Assembly: GCA_005880615.1 (NCBI GenBank)
Contig: VBID01000145.1
Location: forward strand, 1-43,882
Reading direction: 5' to 3'
Length of the DNA stretch: 43,882 nt
Source: Chloroflexota bacterium
GTDB lineage: Bacteria; Chloroflexota; Dormibacteria; CF-121
Part shown: positions 1 through 6,679 of the stretch, one piece after another
Layout: the number at the start of each line of letters is the position of its first letter
Numbering within the stretch: the stretch's first letter is position 1
Program-made: the position numbers and the translations under genes
The notes under the pieces: model-generated
What the model saw: only the letters and a program-made list of their open reading frames with translations
The model's database searches: none
Told to the model about the DNA's origin: nothing

Positions 1-180
1 GACGCCGCCAGAGTCGTGCGCGGGCGGCACGTCGCCGAATGGATTGAGGACTGGCGGTTCCGCCGTCGAGTAGTCCTGGCGCCGAAAGAGAGTGGGATCA
101 TCGTTCGCGTGCTGAGCCGGGGCGACTGGAAGCTTGACCGCGCGGACCACGTCGAGGTCCACTCCGAACGCGCCGCCTAG
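1..180 (+). CDS. C-terminal end of an unidentified protein (partial)
   Basis: The first reading frame is open from the window edge to a TAG at 178-180 and would encode the last 59 residues of a protein that starts outside the window. Third codon positions are strongly G/C, as expected of a real gene here. The tail is rich in charged residues (Arg, Asp, Glu) and Trp, with no recognised motif. It converges on malate synthase, whose stop lies 12 bases further on. No function is proposed. The frame could be chance, given the high G+C content. Confidence 0.45.
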   Translation, partial: DAARVVRGRHVAEWIEDWRFRRRVVLAPKESGIIVRVLSRGDWKLDRADHVEVHSERAA

Positions 181-192
181 GACGGCACCCTG

Positions 193-1785
193 TTAGTCGA
201 GGTGCTTCTGCGCCACCAGCGTGAGGAAGGGTGGGAAGCTCGAGGAAATCGCCACCTCTTCGAAAACTGCCCGCGCCTGCGCAAACCGGCTCGTCGACCA
301 TCCGGCATCCCCGAGCCGCTCGCGAATCTTGGCCATCTCCTCGTCGGCGATCTGGCGGACGAGGTCCGCGGCGACCGTCTGCCCCTCGCTCAGCCGGGCC
401 GAGTGCCGGGCCCACTGCCAGACCTGCGAGCGCGAAATCTCGGCGGTCGCGACATCTTCCATCAAATTGTTGATGGCCGCCGCCCCCACGCCGCGCAGCC
501 ACGACTCGATGTACTGGATGCCTACGCTGACATTCATCCGCAGCCCGTTCTCGGTGATCGTCCCGCCAGGCACGCGGACATCGAGGAGCTGGGCTGCGGC
601 GACCGATACCTCGGGCCGCTGGCGCTCCAGCTGGTTCGGCCGGTCGCCGAGCACCCGATCGAAGGCTTCCGTGGCGGTGGAGACCAGATCGGGATGGGCC
701 ACCCAGGTGCCGTCGAAGCCGTCACCGGCCTCGCGGTCCTTGTCCTCCTTGACCTTGGCCAGCGCCACCCGAGTGACCTCAGGGTCACGCCGGGAGGGAA
801 TGAAGGCCGCCATGCCGCCCATGGCGTGCGCGCCGCGCCGATGACACGTCTTCACCAGGAGCTCCGTATAGGCGCGCATAAATGGGACCGTCATCGTCAC
901 CTGGACGCGGTCCGGCAGCACGAAATCGGGCCGGTTGCGAAACTTTTTGATGATGCTGAAGATGTAGTCCCAGCGGCCGGCGTTCAGGCCGCTCGAGTGG
1001 TCGCGCAGCTCGTACAGGATGGCCTCCATCTCGAACGCCGCCAGGATGGTTTCGATCAAGACCGTGGCCCGGATGGTGCCGCGGGGGAGACCGAGCTCGT
1101 CCTGCGCGAAATTGAAGACGTCGTTCCAGAGGCGCGCCTCGAGATGGCTCTCCAGCTTGGGGAGATAGAAGTAGGGCCCACTCCCTTTGGTCAGCAGCCG
1201 CTCCGCGTTGTGGAAGAAATAGAGGCCGAAATCGAGGAGGCTGCCGGACACCGGCGTGCCGCCCACCTCGACATGCCGCTCGTCGAGGTGCCACCCGCGG
1301 GGACGGACCACGAGGGTGGCCACCCGGTCGTTCAGCCGGTATTCCTTGCCCTCGGGGCTCTGGAACGCGATACGGCGTTCGATGGCGTCGATCAGGTTGA
1401 TCTGCCCTTCCACCAGATTGGACCAGGTCGGGGCATTCGCATCCTCGAAGTCGGCCATGAACACCCGCGCTCCGGAATTCAGCGCGTTGATCAACATCTT
1501 GCGGTCGGTCGGACCGGTGATCTCGACCCGCCGATCCTGGAGGTCTTTGGGCGCCCCGGGGACCTTCCATTCCGAGTCGCGACCGGGGCTCGGAGAAACG
1601 AACTGCGGCACCTCGCCTTCATCGAGCCGCCGCTGGCGTTCGTCGCGCAATGCCAGCAGCTCCAGCCGCCGAGCACCGAACTCCCGCTGCAGTCGCGCCA
1701 CGAATTCCAGCGCCCCCGGCGTGAGCACCTCCTCGGCGCGGTCCTGGATGGGGCCCTTGAGCGCAACCTCCGCAGTGGTGGCCAT
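193..1785 (-). CDS. aceB: Malate synthase A (glyoxylate bypass)
   Basis: A 530-residue protein, close to the usual length of malate synthase A. The enzyme condenses glyoxylate with acetyl-CoA to malate in the cytoplasm, allowing growth on C2 compounds and fatty acids. Visible family signatures are the TGPTDRKM segment, the [13 protein letters not shown] segment, the RATVLIETI...[18 protein letters not shown] core, and the [15 protein letters not shown] segment near the C-terminus. The ATG at 1785 lies only 9 bases after the stop of the upstream histidine kinase, so the two are probably co-transcribed. No isocitrate lyase lies in the window. Identity is secure from motifs and length; regulation by the kinase is inference. 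Confidence 0.95.
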   Translation of the reverse strand: MATTAEVALKGPIQDRAEEVLTPGALEFVARLQREFGARRLELLALRDERQRRLDEGEVPQFVSPSPGRDSEWKVPGAPKDLQDRRVEITGPTDRKMLINALNSGARVFMADFEDANAPTWSNLVEGQINLIDAIERRIAFQSPEGKEYRLNDRVATLVVRPRGWHLDERHVEVGGTPVSGSLLDFGLYFFHNAERLLTKGSGPYFYLPKLESHLEARLWNDVFNFAQDELGLPRGTIRATVLIETILAAFEMEAILYELRDHSSGLNAGRWDYIFSIIKKFRNRPDFVLPDRVQVTMTVPFMRAYTELLVKTCHRRGAHAMGGMAAFIPSRRDPEVTRVALAKVKEDKDREAGDGFDGTWVAHPDLVSTATEAFDRVLGDRPNQLERQRPEVSVAAAQLLDVRVPGGTITENGLRMNVSVGIQYIESWLRGVGAAAINNLMEDVATAEISRSQVWQWARHSARLSEGQTVAADLVRQIADEEMAKIRERLGDAGWSTSRFAQARAVFEEVAISSSFPPFLTLVAQKHLD

Positions 1786-1794
1786 TGTCGCTCC

Positions 1795-2889
1795 CTACCT
1801 CGGGACTTGGAGGGTGGCGGAGGTACCGGTGGAGGGGTGGCTCTGGATCTGGATCTGCCCGCCATGCGCCGCCAGCACCTCGCGGACCAGGAACAGGCCG
1901 ATGCCCAGGCCGACCAGGTGGCGGTTGGTGTCCGTCTCGATGGGGGTGAACCGCTGGAACAGCAACGGCTGCAGACTCTCATCGATGCCGAAGCCATCGT
2001 CGCGTACCGTGACCACGAAGGCATCCGGCCGCTCCACCAGCGCCACGTCGACCCGGCCGGGCGTGCCCCGGAAGCGGGCGGCATTGTCCAGCACTTCGTG
2101 GAACGCGGTGCGCAGCCAGAACGCGTTGCCCCGGGCGGATGCCTCGGGGACCTGGAGCTCGATCTCGATCGCCAGATCCGGGTAGTGTCGCTCGGCTTCG
2201 GCGACCAGCTCTACCAGGAGCGCGGTCAGGTCCACCGGCTCATCCCGAGGCGCGGTACGGATCTCATCCAGCCGTGCCACCTGGCTGAGGCCGGTGAGCA
2301 GGCGCGTGAGCTGCCGCCCTTTTTCGTAGATGCGCAGGCCGGCCAGCCGCTGGTGCTCTTCAGTCAGCCCGCCCTGGGAGAGCAGCGACGCGTAGCCGTT
2401 GATGACCCCCAGCGGCGTGCGCAACTCGTGGGACGCCAGGTTGAGGAAGTCCGTCTTCACCTGGTTGATCTCGCGGAGCTCGTCTACCTCGACGTCGTGG
2501 CCCACCTCCACCAGGCCGGCCAGTACATAGACCAGCCCGCTGCCGCGCAGCGGACGCAGGAACCAGCGCCACGTCCGGTCCCCATGTTGCAGGCGGCCCT
2601 CCAGATGCCGGGCTGTAGCCGTCACCTCGCGATAGTGGGTCGGATCGGCCAGCGGATGGTTCTCGGGGAGCACTTGGACCACCCGGCCGCCGATGAGCGC
2701 CTCGGGAACCACCTCCAGGGCGCTGGCCATGGCCAGATTGGCCGCCATGATCCGGAGGTCGAAAGGGTGGACCAGGGCGAGCCCGACGGGAATGGCCGCG
2801 ATCAGTTCGGCGACCACCCGCGGGTCCTGCAATTCGATCTCGAGCGAGGCCTCGACCAGGCTGGGGCGCACGTCCCGCATTCTCTCCAC
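1795..2889 (-). CDS. PAS-type sensor histidine kinase
   Basis: A 364-residue soluble kinase without transmembrane segments. The N-terminal part (about residues 25-125) looks like a PAS sensor fold. The HisKA dimerisation segment follows, with the H-box NLASHELRTPLG (phospho-acceptor His154), and then an HATPase_c domain with an N-box around DNAARF (about 284) and a G1 box DDGFGID (about 317). A GGAG sits just before the ATG. No response regulator is adjacent; the next gene downstream, 9 bases away, is malate synthase. It may sense a cytoplasmic metabolic or redox cue, but the signal cannot be read from sequence. A palindrome lies 14-28 bases upstream of the start. Confidence 0.88.
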   Translation of the reverse strand: MERMRDVRPSLVEASLEIELQDPRVVAELIAAIPVGLALVHPFDLRIMAANLAMASALEVVPEALIGGRVVQVLPENHPLADPTHYREVTATARHLEGRLQHGDRTWRWFLRPLRGSGLVYVLAGLVEVGHDVEVDELREINQVKTDFLNLASHELRTPLGVINGYASLLSQGGLTEEHQRLAGLRIYEKGRQLTRLLTGLSQVARLDEIRTAPRDEPVDLTALLVELVAEAERHYPDLAIEIELQVPEASARGNAFWLRTAFHEVLDNAARFRGTPGRVDVALVERPDAFVVTVRDDGFGIDESLQPLLFQRFTPIETDTNRHLVGLGIGLFLVREVLAAHGGQIQIQSHPSTGTSATLQVPR

Positions 2890-2902
2890 CTACAACTGGC
2901 TA

Positions 2903-2917
2903 TACCGACGTTCGGTA
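2903..2917. promoter_or_regulatory. Palindrome upstream of the kinase/malate synthase operon
   Basis: TACCGA and TCGGTA arms are separated by CGT. On the minus strand the right arm runs into TATAGC, a possible -10 hexamer 14-19 bases before the kinase ATG. The position would suit an operator that blocks or positions RNA polymerase. No convincing -35 accompanies it. Confidence 0.35.
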
Positions 2918-2951
2918 CGACTTGAGTGTAGAGCCTCGGCCTTGCCCGGGC

Positions 2952-3260
2952 TTAGCGGCGAGCGCGCCCGCTGCGGCGGTCACCGCGGACGAGCAGGTGA
3001 GCCGCCGACTTCTTATAGATGAAGCCGCCGGCGATGGCGTCCTTGATCTGCGCCCAGAACGGCTCCCGGATCCAGCTCCGGTCCACGACAATCTCGATGC
3101 CCATCATGGTCAGCCACTCGCTGGTCAGGTTGGCGTGCGTATCCGGACGCTGGGCCTCGCGAACCAGTTCCAGGGTGAGGAGGGGCATCAGCCACTCGGT
3201 CGGGACCCGGACCTGGGCGCGCGGCGCCTCATCGGCCGGAACGTTGTCAACGGCGGCCAC
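2952..3260 (-). CDS. Small hypothetical protein
   Basis: A 102-residue frame starting with GTG. The middle is rich in hydrophobic and aromatic residues (VPTEWLMPLLTLELV, then SEWLTMMGIEIVV) and the tail is basic (RRSGRARR); this looks more like a folded protein than an antisense frame. It is not recognised. It lies 62 bases upstream of the histidine kinase on the same strand and could be the first gene of that operon. No clear Shine-Dalgarno precedes the GTG, and an internal ATG in the WLMPLL segment is an alternative start. An overlapping plus-strand frame reads as low-quality sequence and was not called. Confidence 0.4.
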   Translation of the reverse strand: MAAVDNVPADEAPRAQVRVPTEWLMPLLTLELVREAQRPDTHANLTSEWLTMMGIEIVVDRSWIREPFWAQIKDAIAGGFIYKKSAAHLLVRGDRRSGRARR

Positions 3261-3308
3261 ACAAGGGAAACCGCGCCGACGCCCGCTTCTTGCTTACCCG
3301 ATCGGCGC

Positions 3309-3337
3309 TGGACAGCGTTTGGTAACCGGTGTAGACT
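3309..3337 (+). promoter_or_regulatory. Sigma-70-type promoter for the azlCD operon
   Basis: TGGACA (3309-3314), a 17-base spacer and TAGACT (3332-3337) match the vegetative consensus at 5/6 and 4/6 positions. Transcription would begin near 3344, about 38 bases before the ATG at 3382. It is one of the best promoter matches in the window. Confidence 0.6.
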
Positions 3338-3349
3338 GGAAACCGGTTA
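3323..3349. promoter_or_regulatory. Inverted repeat over the azl promoter
   Basis: TAACCGGT (3323-3330) and ACCGGTTA (3342-3349) form an inverted repeat with an 11-base centre that contains the -10 hexamer. Each arm carries an almost self-complementary AACCGGTT core. The placement over the -10 and the expected transcription start is that of a repressor operator. The binding protein is unknown. Confidence 0.5.
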
Positions 3350-3381
3350 GCCGAAGGAGTGGCCAACATGGAGGGAATGCC

Positions 3382-3621
3382 ATGGGTGCGCTGGTCATGA
3401 TCATCGTCGTGGGAATTGTGTCGGTAGCGATTTGCGTGCTGGCCGTGCGCATTGGCCGTCGCCCGGACCCCACCTTGCAAGAGCTTCTGCCTCTCTATAG
3501 ATTGTTCGGCTTGCCCCAGTCTGGCCGGCCCGCCGATTGGCCGGGCAGTCAGTTGCGGGCCAACCGCGACGAGGTGCGCAACATCGCGAACTACCGAATT
3601 GGTTCGCGGCACCGGGCTTGA
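3382..3621 (+). CDS. Small single-pass membrane protein
   Basis: A 79-residue protein with one N-terminal hydrophobic helix (residues 3-22, VMIIVVGIVSVAICVL) followed by a charged cytoplasmic-type tail with the stretch ELLPLYRLFGLP. The start is fixed by GGAGGG at 3370-3375, six bases before the ATG. Its TGA overlaps the AzlC ATG by one base, so translation is probably coupled. The family is not recognised. Position and coupling suggest an accessory subunit or a leader-like membrane peptide of the AzlCD exporter, but that is inference. Confidence 0.6.
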   Translation: MGALVMIIVVGIVSVAICVLAVRIGRRPDPTLQELLPLYRLFGLPQSGRPADWPGSQLRANRDEVRNIANYRIGSRHRA

Positions 3622-4262
3622 TGCGGCGAACGCTGCTGGCCGCTGCCCCCATCGCGGTGGCAGTCGGCGTATTCGGCATGTCATTCGGCGTCCTCGCCCG
3701 GCAAGTGCACATCCCCGGGTGGGCGGCCGTCCTGATGTCGGCCCTGGTGTTCGCCGGCTCGGCCCAGTTCGCGGCCATCGCCATCCTGGGAGCGGGTGGG
3801 GGAGTGGTAGCGGCCGTCCTGGCCGGCGCCCTGCTCAACCTCCGGTATCTCGCCGTGGGTGCCGCTGTCGCGCAGGTGCTCCCCGGCGGGCCGCTCCGGC
3901 GGGTGCTGCTCGGCCAGCTGGTGGTCGACGAAAGCTACGTTCTTGGTGTGGCCGCCGGGGAGGCCGGCCGACCCGATGCCCGGACCGTCCTGACTACCGG
4001 AGCTCTCCTCTACGGGTGCTGGGTTCTGGGGACCATCGTGGGAGTCCTGCTCGGACCGCTCTTCGGCGATCCCAAGCGCCTCGGCCTGGACGCGGCCTTT
4101 CCGGCCCTGTTCGTGGCACTGCTCTGGCCCATGCTGACCACCCGGCGCGCAATCCGGGCGGCGGTGGCTGGGGGAGCGGCGGGCCTTATCCTGGCACCTT
4201 TTACCCCACCCGGCGTCCCGCTGGCCGTGGCGGCGGCGGTCGGTCTCCTTGTGTCGCAGTGA
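3621..4262 (+). CDS. azlC: AzlC-family branched-chain amino acid exporter, large subunit
   Basis: A 213-residue integral membrane protein with several hydrophobic helices. The AzlC signature region is clear: GMSFGVLARQ, then LVFAGSAQFAAI and the LNLRYLAVGA segment, followed by the DESY motif near residue 103. With AzlD it forms a two-subunit exporter of branched-chain amino acids in the cytoplasmic membrane. The ATG at 3621 overlaps the upstream stop by one base. A longer in-frame version from 3537 would add sequence antisense-like in composition and lacks a ribosome site. The usual family length is about 230 residues, so this start fits. Confidence 0.88.
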   Translation: MRRTLLAAAPIAVAVGVFGMSFGVLARQVHIPGWAAVLMSALVFAGSAQFAAIAILGAGGGVVAAVLAGALLNLRYLAVGAAVAQVLPGGPLRRVLLGQLVVDESYVLGVAAGEAGRPDARTVLTTGALLYGCWVLGTIVGVLLGPLFGDPKRLGLDAAFPALFVALLWPMLTTRRAIRAAVAGGAAGLILAPFTPPGVPLAVAAAVGLLVSQ

Positions 4263-4555
4263 CCTGGCTGCTGATCGGCGGATTAGCGCTGGCCACGTTT
4301 GCGTTGCGCGGGACTGGACCCGTCCTGCCGCGGATCCCGGAGACTCTCACGCAGCGCACCACCGGTCTGGCGCCGGCCCTGCTGGCCGCGCTGGTCATGA
4401 GCCAGCTGGTGACCGGCGGCTGGCATCCAGACGTCAAGGCGGCGGCGGTGGCGGTGGCGGCAGCGCTGGCTGCTGTGCGGGCGCCACTGCTCGCCTCGGT
4501 CATCGCGGGGGCGGCGGTGGCGGCTGGCCTCCGCCTCCTCCTCCACGCCGCCTAA
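4259..4555 (+). CDS. azlD: AzlD-family branched-chain amino acid exporter, small subunit
   Basis: A 98-residue membrane protein with about four hydrophobic helices. It has the family pattern of an N-terminal TWLLIGGLALATFALRG segment and the following LPRIPETLTQR loop. The GTG start at 4259 overlaps the last codon and stop of azlC by four bases, typical of translational coupling in this pair. Length and order (azlC then azlD) match known AzlCD systems. No terminator is evident before the next promoter. Confidence 0.85.
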   Translation: MTWLLIGGLALATFALRGTGPVLPRIPETLTQRTTGLAPALLAALVMSQLVTGGWHPDVKAAAVAVAAALAAVRAPLLASVIAGAAVAAGLRLLLHAA

Positions 4556-4581
4556 ACGAGCTGGAGGGCCAGCCGGGTCGC

Positions 4582-4610
4582 TTGACAGCCCGGGAGGGCT
4601 TCGGCATCAT
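4582..4610 (+). promoter_or_regulatory. Promoter for the carboxypeptidase/DUF421 operon
   Basis: A perfect TTGACA (4582-4587) is followed after 17 bases by CATCAT (4605-4610, four of six consensus positions). The spacer holds a short inverted repeat, AGCCC and GGGCT around a GGGA loop. The expected transcript start is near 4617, about 63 bases before the ATG at 4680. Confidence 0.55.
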
Positions 4611-4679
4611 GTAGCGGACTTCTTGAGGCGATCGTCCTACCCTACGTCTGGCTACAGCCTCGGATCGCGTCGCACCCTA

Positions 4680-5687
4680 ATGGCGCGACGGTTGCTGGCG
4701 CCCCGGCGTCGGCACCCGCTGGCCAAGCTGCTGCTGGTGGTCGCGGGATTCCTCGTTCTCGGCACCAGCGCCCTGGCGTCGACCGGCACTCATAAGACCG
4801 GGCGTGCCGTCATGCAGGCAGTGACGGCCAGACCGACCGCCAGGGCGAGAACCGCGGTGCCGGGGACCAGCCCCAGGCCAGTTCCCAAAACGCCAGCGGT
4901 CAAGCCGCACCCCTTCTCGGGGACTTGGCTGGCCGCCCATCCCATCGCCGGAGTGCCCGTCATCAACGGCCAACATGCCATCGTGGTCGACGTCGAGGCC
5001 GGGCAAATCCTGTTCGCTCTGGACGCGCATGCCCGCGTTGCCGACGCCTCGCTGACCAAAATGATGACCGCCATGGTGGCGCTGGACCTGGCCACGCCAG
5101 ACCAGGGGCTGACCGTGCCGGCGGCCGCCACCCAGGTGATCCCGGACCACATGGGCCTGTCGGCGGGTGAGCAGCTCACCGTGCGCGAGCTGCTTGATGG
5201 GATGCTGCTGGACTCCGGGAACGACGCCGCCGAGACCCTGGCACAGACCCTGGTGCCCCGCGGCCAGTTCCTGGATCGGATGAACCGCAAGGCGCAGGCG
5301 ATGCACCTCCGCGATACGCACTTCACGAATCCGAGTGGTCTGGACGAGCCGAACCACTACAGCTCCGCCTACGATCTGGCCGTGATCACCGCCACGCTGC
5401 TGCTCGACTATCCGGAGCTGCGCAACATCGTGGGCACCCGGCAGGTTACCCTGGCCGCCACCTCGACTCACAAGTGGTTCAAGCCGACCAGTCTCAACCG
5501 GTTGCTCTCGACCTATTCGGGCGCCATCGGCGTCAAGCCCGGCTACACCGACAATGCCGGGTACTGCCTGGCGGCGGCCGCCACCCGGGGTGGGCATACC
5601 GTCATCGTCGTGGTGCTGGGGAGCACCCAGCACTTCACCGACGCGACCACCCTGCTCGACTTCGGCTTCCGGCACTTGGTTTCGTAG
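4680..5687 (+). CDS. D-alanyl-D-alanine carboxypeptidase (S11 family, low-molecular-weight PBP)
   Basis: A 335-residue exported enzyme that trims the terminal D-Ala from peptidoglycan pentapeptides outside the membrane. A basic start (MARRLLAPRRR) and hydrophobic helix (residues 16-34) form a signal peptide or anchor, followed by a Pro/Thr/Lys-rich linker to about residue 80. Catalytic motifs are in order: SLTK (Ser124, Lys127), SGN (179-181) and KPG (286-288); the last is KTG in most relatives. The C-terminal dimerisation domain of E. coli PBP5 is absent, as in many Gram-positive-type members. The next gene starts 10 bases downstream. Confidence 0.9.
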   Translation: MARRLLAPRRRHPLAKLLLVVAGFLVLGTSALASTGTHKTGRAVMQAVTARPTARARTAVPGTSPRPVPKTPAVKPHPFSGTWLAAHPIAGVPVINGQHAIVVDVEAGQILFALDAHARVADASLTKMMTAMVALDLATPDQGLTVPAAATQVIPDHMGLSAGEQLTVRELLDGMLLDSGNDAAETLAQTLVPRGQFLDRMNRKAQAMHLRDTHFTNPSGLDEPNHYSSAYDLAVITATLLLDYPELRNIVGTRQVTLAATSTHKWFKPTSLNRLLSTYSGAIGVKPGYTDNAGYCLAAAATRGGHTVIVVVLGSTQHFTDATTLLDFGFRHLVS

Positions 5688-5697
5688 ACTCACAGCC

Positions 5698-6219
5698 GTG
5701 GAGCACCTCCTCCAGCTGAGCGTCCCCTGGTGGGAGCTGGTGGTGCGCGCCGTCGTGATCTATGTCGCCTTCCTGGTTGGGCTGCGGCTCTTCGGCAAGC
5801 GCGAGGTGGGTCAGTTCACGATGTTCGACCTGGTGCTGATCCTGCTGGTGGCCAACGCCCTCCAGCCGGCCATCACCGGGCCGGACAGCTCGGTGCTGGG
5901 CGGGGTGATCATCATTGCCACGTTGCTCCTCTTCAACCGGGGCCTGGCCTGGGCCCGGAATCGCGTTCCGGTCATCGACCGCCTCGTCTCGGGCCAGCCA
6001 ACCGTGCTCGGCCGGGACGGGAAATGGTTCCCAAAGGCGCTGGAGGAGGAAGGCCTGAGTATCGAGGACGTCGAAATGGCGCTCCGGGAGCACGGAGTGG
6101 ACAAGGTGAGCGACGTGCGGGAGTGCGTCCTGGAGGAGGACGGCAGCATCAGCGTGGTCCCCAAGGTGGGCACCGGCCTGCACCGGCGCCGGCGCGTGCG
6201 AATCGTCCGCTCTCGGTAG
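5698..6219 (+). CDS. DUF421/YetF-family membrane protein
   Basis: A 173-residue protein with three hydrophobic segments in the first 90 residues, then a cytoplasmic domain. The family pattern is clear: GLRLFGKREVGQFTMFDLVLILLVANA, and after the last helix the typical small domain carrying the GQPTVLGRDGKW and EEEGLSIEDVEMALREHG stretches. Members occur with spore or envelope functions, and their biochemical role is not established. The GTG start at 5698 is chosen because it is followed at once by the amphipathic N-terminus and lies 10 bases after the carboxypeptidase stop. A hairpin follows at 6249-6272. Confidence 0.82.
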   Translation: MEHLLQLSVPWWELVVRAVVIYVAFLVGLRLFGKREVGQFTMFDLVLILLVANALQPAITGPDSSVLGGVIIIATLLLFNRGLAWARNRVPVIDRLVSGQPTVLGRDGKWFPKALEEEGLSIEDVEMALREHGVDKVSDVRECVLEEDGSISVVPKVGTGLHRRRRVRIVRSR

Positions 6220-6248
6220 GAGAGCACGCCGTAGCGCGACCGTCGCGG

Positions 6249-6272
6249 AAGGGCCTGGAAGACGCGGCCCTT
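6249..6272 (+). terminator. Hairpin after the DUF421 gene
   Basis: A perfect 7-base stem, AAGGGCC (6249-6255) with GGCCCTT (6266-6272), has a 10-base loop and is followed by TGCGGTTCTCC, only a weak T-run. It lies 30 bases after the DUF421 stop, a suitable place for a terminator. Confidence 0.5.
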
Positions 6273-6306
6273 TGCGGTTCTCCTCGTAGCCCCGATTCGC
6301 GCCGAT

Positions 6307-6323
6307 GTGGGACGTTGTCCCAC
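6307..6323. promoter_or_regulatory. GGGAC/GTCCC palindrome
   Basis: The 17-base sequence GTGGGACGTTGTCCCAC has perfect 7-base arms around GTT. It lies 70 bases upstream of the -35 hexamer at 6393. It belongs to a set of similar half-site pairs found in several gaps of this window. Confidence 0.45.
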
Positions 6324-6386
6324 CCGGATGGGTCAGCCGCCTGTTGATGGTATCGTCGCACCCATAAAATCCGCTATTGTAATCAT

Positions 6387-6413
6387 GGGACATTGACATA
6401 GAGCGAATGTCCC
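6387..6413. promoter_or_regulatory. Inverted repeat overlapping the kinase operon promoter
   Basis: GGGACATT (6387-6394) and AATGTCCC (6406-6413) are perfect inverted arms with an 11-base centre. The left arm overlaps the start of the TTGACA -35 and the right arm fills the spacer, so a bound protein would compete with RNA polymerase. Arms carry the same GGGAC core as other sites in the window. Confidence 0.5.
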
Positions 6414-6421
6414 TCTAGGCT
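6393..6421 (+). promoter_or_regulatory. Promoter of the GAF kinase/regulator operon
   Basis: A perfect TTGACA (6393-6398), a 17-base spacer and TAGGCT (6416-6421), which keeps the three most conserved -10 positions. Transcription would start near 6428. It is the only good promoter in the gap and points to the kinase at 6680. Confidence 0.6.
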
Positions 6422-6679
6422 GAGGTCGCAGGCAGTCCTGCCGGGCCTGAGGAATCACTGAGCGTCGTATTTGGATAACTAGTAGGGGATCGAGTCGTCG
6501 AAGCAGGAAACCGAATCGCCGAGATAGCAGTCAAGCCACCGGTCCGCGTTGACTCGCGCTCCGAGTCGGTCGCGGCCAGCAAAAACCCGTCACCGTACGC
6601 CGCCCCCCTTCTGGGCGCTCTGGAGGAAACGGCCGCCGACCTGGGTTGGGTCGGGTGGGCGGACAGCGTCGCCAGCGCC

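Larger units (their letters stand above)
6220..6679. other. Long regulatory gap before the GAF kinase
   Basis: This stretch holds a hairpin terminator (6249-6272), a GGGAC/GTCCC palindrome (6307-6323), an A/T-rich patch (6361-6400), a promoter (6393-6421) and an inverted repeat over that promoter. From 6479 the kinase frame is open and already looks coding from about 6590, but lacks any ATG, GTG or TTG before 6680. No separate gene is seen. Confidence 0.6.

Noticed and set aside
202-2925. A plus-strand frame of about 900 codons
   Set aside because: It runs antisense to malate synthase and the histidine kinase; its translation is rich in Arg, His, Gln, Asp without domains and is explained by G/C-rich third positions of the real genes.
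3245-3250. TTGACA on the minus strand as a promoter for the kinase operon
   Set aside because: No -10 occurs at a suitable distance and it lies inside the small hypothetical gene.
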